Positions 1 through 10,101 of a stretch of DNA of 64,000 bases are shown here, in pieces. The translations under genes and the position numbers were made by a program. Source of the stretch: Biscogniauxia marginata (taxonomy: Eukaryota > Ascomycota > Sordariomycetes > Xylariales > Xylariaceae); contig MU404092.1 of NCBI GenBank assembly GCA_022695795.1, positions 186,001 through 250,000 on the forward strand, given 5' to 3'. Positions within the stretch are counted from its first letter, which is position 1, and each line of letters begins with the position of its first letter. The notes under the pieces are model-generated. The model saw only the letters and a list, made by a program, of their open reading frames with translations, had not been told where the DNA came from and did no database searches.

Positions 1-1727
1 ATTAGTAACACCTAGGCACGTAATATAATTAGATGAAACTTACATGCTCCAAGAGTCGCGTTCGTAGTTCTTCCTGGAATGCCTCGAGAGCTCGGAGCTT
101 CGTCCTGAATTCTTTCTTTACACCCGAATCATTCGCATTGATGGCTCCTGCGTGAAGGGATTCCAGATTGGATTCGATTACTTCATCGCATATTTGCGAC
201 AATACATCTACCACATTGACCCCGCTGCGATTTGCAAATGGGATATCAGAATTGAGGATGTCTTCGTCGGTGTCTTCTTCATTGTGAATTATGCGCCTAG
301 TATATCTCTGCACAGTAATTGGAATAGCTTCTCCGTCACTTTTTCGTCTCTTCGCGGATGGCTTAGTTTTCTCCTTTGGGGCTTTCGGTTGCGATTGCTT
401 CGCCGGATGGTCTTGTGGGCGTTTTCTTTTTTGTTTCTTGGTTGGGTGTGTCTTTTCCGCCTGTTGCGAATGTAATTCTGGCGATTCTCCCCTCGGTGGG
501 CTAATTCGGGGGCGTTTCCGGCCAATGCGGTTGGCGGCCTCATGTACATCGACTTCCTCAGCTTCCTCATCACTCTCCTCGACTTGCTGCTTCTCTTTCT
601 CGACCTCGGGTGGCTTTGGCTCAGGTTCTAGCCCGAGCTCAGGTTCAGCGTTAGACTTCCTCTTCCTAGGCTTCGGTTTCCTAGCACTACTAGTACCTAC
701 AGCCTCAAGTGGCGGAGATGCCAGTTCATCTGCCTGTTCCGCAACCGAGCTGAGGGTGCTTCGGCGATTTTGACTACGAGCAGAGCGCGCAGATCCAGTT
801 GTTGCCGTGCTATCGCTCTTGCGCGACCGACGGGCTATTGGTGATGATTCGACTACTTCTTCTTCAATAGGCGATTCACGTATCTGCCTCGCGCCTGATC
901 TCGTCGAACGTGCTGAAAGAACGCTCGGTGTGGCGCCACTCCTCCTAGTCTTCCTTGCCAAGGGAGAAGACGTTGTAAATTCAGCAGTAAAAGCATTTTC
1001 CTCTTCCATAACGGCCTTCTGCAGTTTTGCACTTTGGGTTGCGGTGTCGGTCATCCTAATCCGACGCCTATGCCCACTCCCTGGCGCTGCAGCAGGACTC
1101 TCTGTAACTTCTTCTATCATGGGGCCAGCTAAGGAGCTTCGCGATGTTGGTCGCTCCCCGACTGACGGTGGTGTATCCAATGCATCCTCTTCGTGCGGGG
1201 GTCCTGCAGCCGCTAGGCTCGTCGTTGGTTGTGGTTGTGGCTGTTGTTGTAGTTGTGGTTCTAGTTCCGGTTCCGGTTCCGGTTCCGGTTCTGGTTCTGG
1301 CTCTAAGTCTGGGGCATCTTCAAGATGCTCGTCCTCATCTTCTAGAGCATCGTAAGGATCCGATCTAGACACATCCAGGCGCGCAAATGCCCTCGCAACG
1401 CTCGAGTGAGGCTGAGAGACCGGCAGGGCAGACTCCGAGCTCAATCGCCTCCGCTTCGCAGAAGTATTCGGTTCTGATCGTGTCGGAGCTTCTGATGGTG
1501 AGGTTTCGGGTTCGGCTTCCGTGCCGGGAAGGACGAAGTTGAAGGAGTCTTCGGCGACTTCGTGACGACTGCGAAATAGTGAATACGTCTGTCCCTAGAT
1601 GTTCTCGAGCGCAGACCGGTACATACCCAGCGCCGCGCATGCGCTGCTGCATGCGTTCCTCGCGACCTAATGATATCTAGTTAGCTGGCGTCTCTAGCGA
1701 AAAAGGCGGATACTGACTCGTTGCCAT
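1..1727 (-). CDS. AME1: Inner kinetochore protein, CENP-U/Ame1 family (partial, runs off left edge)
   Basis: Ame1 (CENP-U) pairs with Okp1 in the COMA complex, linking CENP-A nucleosomes to the outer kinetochore. I model three exons: 1727-1718, 1666-1627 and 1568-44, with introns of 51 and 58 nt and a further GTAAGT donor at 43-38, so the gene continues left of the window. The visible 525 residues start MATSREERMQQRMRGAG, the N-terminal signature I recall for fungal Ame1-like proteins. A long disordered middle follows, with an EP/Q-rich repeat (about 120-140), SSPIARR-type basic motifs and lysine-rich stretches. At the end begins the conserved coiled-coil domain (DVLSQICDEVIESNLESLH, then RALEAFQEELRTRLLEH). 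The rest of the domain lies off the window. Both small 5' introns restore one continuous frame, which supports the model. Family assignment rests on remembered N-terminal and coiled-coil signatures, not on an alignment. Confidence 0.75.
1258..1320 (-). repeat. Hexanucleotide repeat coding for Glu-Pro dipeptides
   Basis: A run of ggttcc/ggttct units lies inside the third Ame1 exon. On the minus strand it encodes about nine consecutive EP dipeptides followed by a Gln/Pro-rich stretch. It is in frame, so length changes by six bases would be tolerated. Confidence 0.8.
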
Positions 1728-2556
1728 CGCGCTGACACCGAGATGCTCTATATCACTATATGTCCTGTTTTTCGTTTGGAATTTGTTCCATTAGGTCGAC
1801 TTCTGAGTACAGTTGTACTCCGTACCGTGTGTGAGACGCGTCTTGGTCGCGCCACAATTAAACCTAAACGTCATTGTGGCTTAGCCAACTTCGAGAACCG
1901 GGCAACAGCTGGTGCCAGCTGTGGACCAGCCCCCTATGCATTCCAGACTATCAATTAGATCATGTTTACCATAATATGTTCAATTAATCCCCCAATAACC
2001 TCATTCTCTTAAAGATGTCTTCTCTCCTTGGTGCCTCTGACATATGGTTCTCCTGTTCAAAAACTTGATATCATCCTCTCTCTGCTTCGATCCAGTCAGC
2101 ATAAGGATATGAGCAGTGGAAAAGGGGTCCGGAGGGCAAATAATTTCGAGAGTAGTCACTCTGCTTAGTTTTCGCAGCTCAACAAAGCACCACCAACCTA
2201 GATGTAGCAGGGAAAGACCTCTGGTTAACCGGTTGATCTATGAGTACTAACGTACTTGGTCTGAGCAATATTCCATCAGCATTATGATAGCAGGTTGGTT
2301 TGAGGATTCGTGTCTATCCATGGGACGACATAGGTTGATATGGGGAGAAAAATTCGGATTCTGGGAACACGTGCTCAGCTATGCCGATCAGAAGAGGGAG
2401 TCGAAGAATCTCTTGCAGACCTAGCTATTAACCTTTACCGATCTAGGCCTGGAAGCATGGCTTGCCCAGGGTCTCTAATGGGATGGTAGTGAAACGGAAG
2501 AGTAAGTGCAACTACTATCTACCCCTAAACCTAGTTCAAACGCGGACTCGGCCTAG

Positions 2557-2685
2557 ATCCTGCCATGGGACTTGGACTTTAACGTCCAAGTGACCGAGAC
2601 GAGCATGGATTACCTCGCTGCGTACTATAACATGTCGGGTTTCCACATCGAAACACCAAGGACGCCCGAGGGGCGCCACTACATG
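2557..2685 (+). pseudogene. Possible isolated exon, unidentified
   Basis: A 43-codon open segment sits between a cctag acceptor-like site (ending 2556) and a GTAAGT donor (from 2686), phase 0 at both ends. The peptide begins ILPWDLDFNVQVTETSMDYL and ends TPRTPEGRHYM, with a balanced composition that looks protein-like. I do not recognise the family and found no partner exon on either side. It could be a gene fragment, an exon of a short unrecognised gene, or chance. Confidence 0.25.
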
Positions 2686-3539
2686 GTAAGTATAAATATA
2701 TATCTAGGAAGTAAAGCAAAGTCACATTGTGCTGAAATATCTAAATTCGGGCAAGCTTGAGATCAGCCCTCACTACGCAAATAAGGAGACATCGGGTAAG
2801 CTTAATGACAACGGCCCACCATATATTAGATACCATAGCTATGTCGGGTGCGAAGACTCTCCCCTGTGATACTACCCGAGCCGTGATCTATGTAGTTTCT
2901 CAAGCTCCGCGATACTCGCTCGGGATTATTTAGAGTAATTACTTGCTATATAAATTGCTAGCGGATCTCACAAGCAGCATCCAAAGGAATAAGTCTCATA
3001 GTTACCTATTGTCGGAGGGGGGATGGGGGAACATCCCGAGATACTCATATATATCAGGAGCCAAAGTGCTGGCAACACCATGTACGTGAGGTATATCTAC
3101 ATGTCCATGATACGCCCATACAGAACACCAAGTCGAACACCTAACCAAACGTCGAGATGACACATAATGCTTTGCTGAGTACACCGGTTCCTTCATTAAG
3201 CACTGCCCCGAGTACCTCCAGAAATATGTAGCCACCGCTCATAATGAGCATTTCCAAATACTTACCTATTAGCATCTAGCAATGCGTGCGTGCCTAGGTA
3301 GGTATGTACTTACAACACTATTATCCATCACAAGTTACTTGCATCTTGACTTAGGCATAATTATATATCTCCCCGTTATCTGTAGAAACCCCTCCAATCA
3401 ACTCTTTTCTCTGCCGGGCAACCAAATACAACCTCGCGTACCTGACGACGGCCCCTCGGGTAAACAGGAACATCCACGTTGCCCTGTCTACGAAAAAAAA
3501 AAATATCCTCTTGTGTTTATTCCTAGTTCCCCGGTTGTG

Positions 3540-4130
3540 TTTTCTTTTCCTCCTGTCAAGGCACACGCGCAATACGTACACACACACATAGGTCACAGTA
3601 CACCTTGCTCTTTTCTTCTCATACCTCTCTCTCATCTACTTCACCAGCCTTCGCCCGAAGAAAAGAATCAGTCAACAGAATCAATTCCCGTACACCTTCT
3701 GCTTTTCTTCCCTCCTCCTCCCTCTCTTCTCCCTACAGAAATACGCTCTCCCGGACAACACTCGACATTACGAGGACCTTAGGACCTCGACAACGCCGAC
3801 AAACATCCCCAACACCCCCCCCCGGGAAGACAAGCATACGTTTTCCCCAGGACAACGCAATACCTCTCTCTTGCCGGAAAAATCTCCCAGTCAACATTGT
3901 GTGCGTACCCGTAAATCAGCTCGATAATTTTTTCTGCACCAAAGTAGATCACACCTTCACTTCTACCACACGATTCTTGAGGCCCTCTCTTCCGGCTTCC
4001 TCGTGCGCGAAAAGGTGCGACTCTTCCCTTCCCCCCAAAAAGTCCGATTCCATCTCATCTACCCCTCGGCCACCATACACAGGCCCTTATCTGGCATTTT
4101 CTACATTTGTGGTTTCATATCTGATGCTGA
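3540..4130 (+). promoter_or_regulatory. Pyrimidine-rich leader-like tract without a following gene
   Basis: About 600 bases are strongly biased to C and T on the plus strand, with the CA/TC-rich texture of promoters and 5' leaders of well-expressed ascomycete genes. The tract is open in one frame, but that peptide is low-complexity Ser/Pro/Thr and not protein-like. The next real coding region on this strand starts at 4874, so it may be a distant leader of that gene, a non-coding transcript, or the remains of a lost gene. Confidence 0.3.
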
Positions 4131-4873
4131 CGTAGCTCTCCTCTAGTTCATCTTCGTCAGCATCGTGGCTCCTGCCCTACGCGCCGCATACGCGGAGACA
4201 AGCAAGCACATCTCTTTCTACCTTCTCGGCTGTGATACATAGGTTTTGGACAAGGTACTCGGTCGACCTCTAAAGTACTCCTACCGCGCTGGTATAATAT
4301 AAATTGTGAGTCGATCCCATATATAGCTGTGAATAGACCTTTCGAGGGTTGTTGGGTTTCGAGCCCTATCACATGGTGGTTTCCATTTTACCTTGTAGAG
4401 CCGAGCCTGTTCATCTCCCTGTGCTGTGCTGGGTATATTCAACATGTGTCAGCTAAGCAACTCGAGTTCGTTTATTGACAGACAGGCATCTCAGACTGTG
4501 AAAGAGATTGAAGCATTAGAGTTTGTGACGCCTAACAGCTCCTGAGGAGGTGCACCCTTCAATTTCTTGTAAGACATTATATCTTAACATGCACGACTCA
4601 GCATTCTAATAACGATGCATTTGCTGGGCTACCAGATATGCAGATACTACAGCCTTTGGGCTGTTAACCTGTTGACCATCCACGAAGTCGGCGGGGGAAC
4701 AAGGACCTCATATCCATTCACCCAGCCGAACAACGAAGGCAAGTCTCCCTTTCAACTACTTTATGAGGCTGGAAATCTCACCATTCGCGCGAGTCTAGCA
4801 TCATATCGTAGTTACTAGCTATACCCACTGCAACTACGTACTTAGGGTCTCTTCATATACAATACTGCCCAGC

Positions 4874-6472
4874 ATGTGCGAGCTTACACGCCTCTCCTGC
4901 GAGGTCTGCAAATCCAGAAGCACCTTCCTCTTCAGATTCTGCGAGACCATCAGCAAGGACAAGCACTTCGGCAGCATCCCCCCGACTGGCTACAGAATCT
5001 ACTGTCCTGACTTTATCTGGCCACCAGAGGAGCTGGAAAATAGTCATTATGTCTGCGATGGTTGCTTGAAGAAGGGTGTCGCCTAGTATGCGACGGCCGA
5101 ACAGAAGGCGAAGATCGAGCAGGATGCGCTGAAGGCATATGCAGCCAAGGACCCTTCACGCAGTGGCGATGTTATTGAGCTCGAGGACGATTCCGACGAT
5201 GACAATGAGGATGAGACACAGTTATGCAAGGTCACTGACGCATTTCACGAGGCATGGTTTGATGTCCACCCTCTGATCAAGGGGCTGGTTGTTGAGAAGT
5301 ATCGCGTGACAAAGCGTAAGGAGTTCAACTCATACTGGGAGAGCCGGGTGAATGATGTGCCCCTTCGTACGCTTAAGCTATTGATACCCTTTTGCAAGAT
5401 CTGCAATTCGGCCACTCTAAGCACAGAAGGCGGGCTTGATGGTGTCGAGATGCAGCCAGACCTCGTCCTCTGGAAATGGATGTTCAAATTGCAGAGAGAA
5501 ACCATGATCGAGACGAACCTGTCAACAGATACCATGATGAAACCATGCTCTTGGTGCGCTAATCAAGAGCTCAAGCTTCGTCGTATAGTCGGTGGCTTCC
5601 TCGAGAGCTGTACGAACCAGCAAGCATGGGCACTCTGGCGCTGGCTGCTGATGCGAGGCAGGGGAGGGGTCGATTTCTGGAATCTCAAGGACATGGATAC
5701 GGCAGGCTTTCCTGACAGTCAACCCCACGAAAAGCATACGTATTTAAGACTAATGGCCGAAGGATGGGAGGACAAGGCCGGCTCTGCGTGGGAAAACTTT
5801 GTCGAAATTGATTCCTTGCCGTCATACGGATTTCCCGTGATACACTGCCCGGATACGCTCGTGGAATTCCGACAATTGAAGCGATTTGCCGACTTTGGCA
5901 TCATTAGCACCACTGACGCCGAGCTGGCTTTCCAACCTTCTACCCCGCCCCTATGGAGCGAAGAGCCATCTAATGATGAGAACCCTGATTCCGTGGGTGA
6001 CAGCATCCAGGAGGTTCAAGGCGAAGTCACTGTTGCCGGGATCGGACCGGAAGGCGTGAAATATAAGCCCATCGTGTCCAGGGAGAGCTCACAAACAGTG
6101 ACTGAATCAGACGTCACTGAAGCACATGCTCAGGACAGACTTGATACTTTAACTGGCGAGGTAACATATGATGCCCGAATCCAGATGGCCAATAAGGACA
6201 CCGGCACTACCATGTCTTGGGACGATATCATGCAAGAAGATGATGATCTTTTCGGCGACAACGTGGCCGGCGGATACGACGATCTTGCTGTCCAACCCCC
6301 GGATGGAACTACTCATACGGACGGACATGACTGCGCAGCACCTAGCGGAGACGTCGAAATGGGCGACGCTGCGTCAAACAAGTGCGATCCGAACTTCGAG
6401 CAGTATAAAGGTGGTTACTGGCCCTATCCTGGCCCAACCCAGCCGGGCAAGAAAAGGGTTCACTTTGAGTAG
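4874..6472 (+). pseudogene. Cys-rich hypothetical protein interrupted by one in-frame TAG
   Basis: One reading frame runs from ATG 4874 to TAG 6470-6472, broken only by a TAG at 5084-5086. Before it, 70 codons hold CxxC pairs at residues 9-12 and 61-64 (SCEVC, YVCDGC). After it, more than 70 codons continue in the same frame with protein-like sequence but no ATG, then a second pair of CxxC motifs (FCKIC, PCSWC), a Trp-rich middle and an acidic C-terminal third. Without the TAG the product would be about 532 residues. The paired CxxC motifs suggest two zinc-binding modules. I do not recognise the family. The stop could be a mutation (CAG to TAG fits RIP at CpA), an assembly error or readthrough. 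A GT-AG intron of 36 nt would remove it in frame, but that is shorter than every other intron here and would delete a CxxC. No function is assigned. Confidence 0.6.
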
Positions 6473-7383
6473 CTGAGCCCGGGCTTATATAGAGCATTGG
6501 GCGGCGGCTTGATGATTCGCTTGCCGGCTCTCATCTCCAAAGGCCGGAAGAACAGAGTCCATGGTGGTCATACCGCTAGGGTTAATACGTGGGAGCCGCA
6601 GAGGCTGTTCTGTAGTGGTTCGCCTACCTAATCATCTGAACGTGGTTGGATGTTGTTTGAGTAGTCATTGTGGAGGCTCGGGGCTTCTGATGTTTGTATA
6701 GTACTATTCTTTCCATTGAAGGAGCTGACAAAGCACCACTGCTTTAACCTAAGGTAGCGGGAATTCACTAGGACGACCAATTATATGAAACTGTTTTCCA
6801 ATGGACGGGTTTGTTTCGACGTATGGCTTTTTCCAAGGTGTTATAAAATTAGCCCGAAGTTGATGAGTGATGATGCAGGTGGAAGAGCAGATACCACATG
6901 TGGCTAGTGAGTGGACCAGAGGGGACTCACGTCAGCCACAGGTACGTCAGATGCACCTGACAAAACCACGTAATGCTGCCCTTTTCAGTCTAGCGGCGTG
7001 CGACACAGGTACCCAAGAGAAGCTTAGGTGCAGTATGTATGGATACATTAGGTATGTACCGTTAGCTGCAGTACCTCTACCCTGCCTCTGCGCTACTAAT
7101 AATAATCCAAGTCCTCCTTCGGGCTTCATACCACACTTCCTATTACCACTTTCTAGCCAGACGTTGCTAGTGCACCAGTTGAATACACAGTTTCCTCAAC
7201 CGCCTAATCCTCTCCCGTGACACTGGTTGCCATATACTGCGGAGCTCCTCCATGCCCATCACCATTTATGCCTATCTGAGGGCTTCTGCCATGTAAAACG
7301 AGCTTCCTCGCTTGGTCCACGACCCTCCCTTCAGTCCAGCCTCGAGACCTACGACAGCTTCGTTTCGAGCAACCCCGCCCAAC
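6473..7383. other. Intergenic, no gene seen
   Basis: Spacer between the Cys-rich gene and the KDEL receptor, both on the plus strand. It must contain the promoter and leader of the latter. The last 250 bases are CT-rich. No domain, repeat or RNA gene was recognised. Confidence 0.5.
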
Positions 7384-8733
7384 ATGAATGTTCGTTGACC
7401 ACAATTGACCCTGCCATGCCCGACTCTTTACTGACAGAATGTTCGAACCCCTCAGCCCTTCCGTATACTGGGAGATTGCTCCCATCTCCTCTCAAAATGC
7501 ATACTAATATTCGCCATCCATCGCAACCGGAGCGCCGAGGGTTAGTAGCGCACGCTTCCTCCCGTCCCCCCAAAGCCGAGATCAGTCGCTAAGCTGCAAA
7601 ACCTCAATCCTAGGCGTCTCTATGATCACCCAGGTGCTCTACGCGGTTGTCTTCTGCACGCGATACACCGATTTGTTCGTCACCCGGTCGACCTGGAACC
7701 TGTTCTTCAAGCTGTTCTACATCATCTCCTCTATCTACATCATCGCCATCATGCGCTGGCGGTACCCACGCACGCGCGAGCGCGAGATCTCCTGGAAGCT
7801 GGGCGCCGCTGTACTGGGCGGTTCGCTACTGCTATCGCCCTTCGCCATGCTGATATTTGAGCCGAAGAAGAGCTGGTCCTTCTTCCAGGTTAGTTATCGT
7901 CGATATCCCTCTCGCCTTCCCCACAAGAGGTAGGCCCTAGCTTTGCCCTCCAGGTCATCAGCTAACTCATATCAATAAAACGCCAGTGGATATGGGACTT
8001 CTCGGAGATCCTCGAGTCCGTTTGTGTGCTGCCTCAGCTGCTCCTCCTGCGCCAGACGACCGTGCCCACCGTTATCGACTCGTTCTACCTCCTTGCGCTG
8101 GGTTCTTACCGTGCGCTGTACTGCCTGAACTGGATCTGGCGCGAAGCCGACCCCAACGACCGCCCGCCCAACGCCGTCTCCGTCATCTTCGGCGTCATCC
8201 AAACCCTCCTCTACGTCGATTTCTTCTGGATCTACTACACGCGCCAGCGCGTCAAGCTCCGCGGCGGCGGCGTCGTTGATGCTGACGACATCCGCCGCGG
8301 CTGGCTCCTGAACCGCATCTTCGGCAACAAGCGCTTCGACCAGGACACTCATGGCGGCGACGACGAGGAGAGCGCGCCCGCCCTCGGCGGCCACGATACT
8401 GGTAACGGACACGCCTCGTCACAGCAACAACAGCGCAGGTCCAAGTGGGGCGCCCGGGGCATCTCGGTCAGCGCTGACGATACTACCCTTGAGCAGGAGC
8501 ATCCCGGACGGAGTGACAGTGACGAGTTTAGCGACGCCGCCGTCGACCCGGACGCCAAGATGAAGGACCCCGACGAGCTCGCGCGGGCCCTCGATGATGA
8601 CGACTCCGATTCCGACGACGACGACTCCGATGATGACACTCCACCGTCGGCGGCCGCCTCATCGTCGCATTCGGACGCAAACAGGGGCGTCCCGAGCGGA
8701 GTGAACAACGGGAACGAGTGGCGAGATAATTAA
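7384..8733 (+). CDS. ERD2: ER lumen protein retaining (KDEL/HDEL) receptor with long acidic C-terminal tail
   Basis: Erd2 is the seven-TM Golgi receptor that binds escaped ER proteins by their C-terminal K/HDEL and returns them in COPI vesicles. Four exons: 7384-7389 (only Met-Asn), 7456-7540, 7614-7888 and 7987-8733; introns 66, 73 and 98 nt. The first intron has a weak GTTCGT donor but a good CTGAC branch and CTCAG acceptor, and its removal gives MNPFRILGD, the family N-terminus. Other hallmarks follow: SHLLSKCILIFAIHRNRSAEG, QVLYAVVFCTRYTDLF, WKLGAAVLGGSLLLSP, and LLLLRQTTVPTVIDSFYLLA with the ligand-pocket region. The family is normally about 210-220 residues; this product is 370. The extra about 130 residues are Gln-, Ser- and Asp-rich, include a run of Asp/Ser near 325-345, and would face the cytosol. 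The TAA is at 8731-8733, followed by A-rich sequence. Confidence 0.92.
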
Positions 8734-10101
8734 AAAAAAGAACAGCAACGAGTTTTAAAAAAAAAAAACACTCTTTATCGTGCCAGAGAAGTTCCAAGAT
8801 TGTGAGAGGGGATTCACAAAGGGGTTTAAAACTTTTATCTTTTTGCGATCGATGCGAAATCTCGGATGGTAACTCCCCCCTGGTTGTTCGTAGGGCGGAT
8901 ATATGAGCTCTCCCTTGTACGTTTATAAATCCCTTGCTCTCTCTCTCTCTAGGGTCATTATGTACGGAATGTGTTGTTGTCGGTTTTTTTTTTTATGAGT
9001 TTTGATAATTGATAAAAAAAAAACTCGTCGGAATTTGCATACGTGATGATGGTGAATCCTCCTCTCTGCTCAAGTCCTCGAATGCAAAATGGTGTGCGGG
9101 TTTAGTTTTTTTTGTTGGGGATTTTTGTTTTGTTTTAATGTCACTGGAGGCTACTATATTATTTACTTTATATGTGTACCTATGTAGGTAAGGCAAGAGA
9201 GTGGTGATTTAGCAGGCAAGGCAGGTATGGATTCGATGTTTTGTAGCGTTAAAGGGGTGCATTTATCTGGATTGGTTTTTTTCCGCCCTTTTTTTTTTCT
9301 TCCTTTCTTGGGTTTTGGTCGGAGTTAAGAAGGGGAGGAGGGGAGGGGTTGAGTATTGAAATAAAGCAAAATAAAAACAAACTGAAAAAAATAAAATAAA
9401 AAATACATTGATTACAAATCCTGATATTCTATAGTTTTTCTTTCAGTGAAAGGTACGATGTTGTTGTGTGACCCAATGATATTTGCAGCTAGTTATACTA
9501 AGCTTCCTAGGAGTATCTACCTAGGTAGGTAAGTAGGTAAGTAGGTTATGTAAGGTTAGGTTAACTACCGGTCTATGAATCAACTGTCTATTTTGTAGTC
9601 GATGAAAGGCATCTCATTTATCTGTATAATAAGCTTAGCCCTCATGGCCCCCGGGGTCGTGGTGTTCTGGTATCTGTAGCGTTTTCTATGCTACGGAAAT
9701 CGCATTGCCAATATCGTTGTTCGTTGCCGCGTGGGCGTCTCTCTCAAGTAATGTAACATGTTATATATGTGTTGTACAAATCATTCCTCGTTCTCCTGGC
9801 CGGAAGGAAGTATATATATATATACCGGCCTTCTAAATACGATTCTTCCTCGGTGAATCGGACTGAAGTTGTGCTAGGTAATACTCGATAAGTATTTCGT
9901 CTCAAGCTTCCGCTAGTCGAGTCCACGCTCTAGAAGCCGCAGGGACTGCCGCCGGCCAGACAGGGTAATCCCATACCTCATTTGCAACTGCATTGTCTTC
10001 CACCGTGGTCGGCGTGTCTAGCTATAGCACCCAGGTCTAGGCTCTACTTCGCGGCCGCCCTAATACCTAGAGCGGCTATTTTTTAGTTGCTGGACGCCGT
10101 C
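8734..10101. other. Intergenic between convergent Erd2 and GH76 genes
   Basis: Contains 3' regions of two convergent genes. Features seen: A-rich and T-rich runs (8731-8770, about 9000-9030, 9280-9420) and a TAGG/CCTA array at 9515-9565. No gene recognised. Confidence 0.55.
9515..9565. repeat. TAGG/CCTA tetranucleotide array
   Basis: Several copies of GTAGG/TAGGTA with a palindromic CCTAGG at one end. It is one of many similar short arrays in intergenic DNA of this window. Confidence 0.7.

Larger units (their letters stand above)
1728..4873. other. Intergenic, 3.1 kb, one possible exon remnant and a CT-rich leader-like tract
   Basis: I find no complete gene here. Two things stand out and are listed separately: a 43-codon open segment flanked by splice-like sites (2557-2685) and a long pyrimidine-rich tract (about 3540-4130) that resembles a fungal promoter and 5' leader but has no coding region after it. 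The remainder has scattered stops in all frames and no recognisable domain. Confidence 0.5.

Noticed and set aside
5048..5086. A 36-nt GT-AG interval that would splice out the in-frame TAG of the Cys-rich gene in phase
   Set aside because: Shorter than any other intron in the window (minimum 45 nt), no branch site, and it would remove a CxxC pair.
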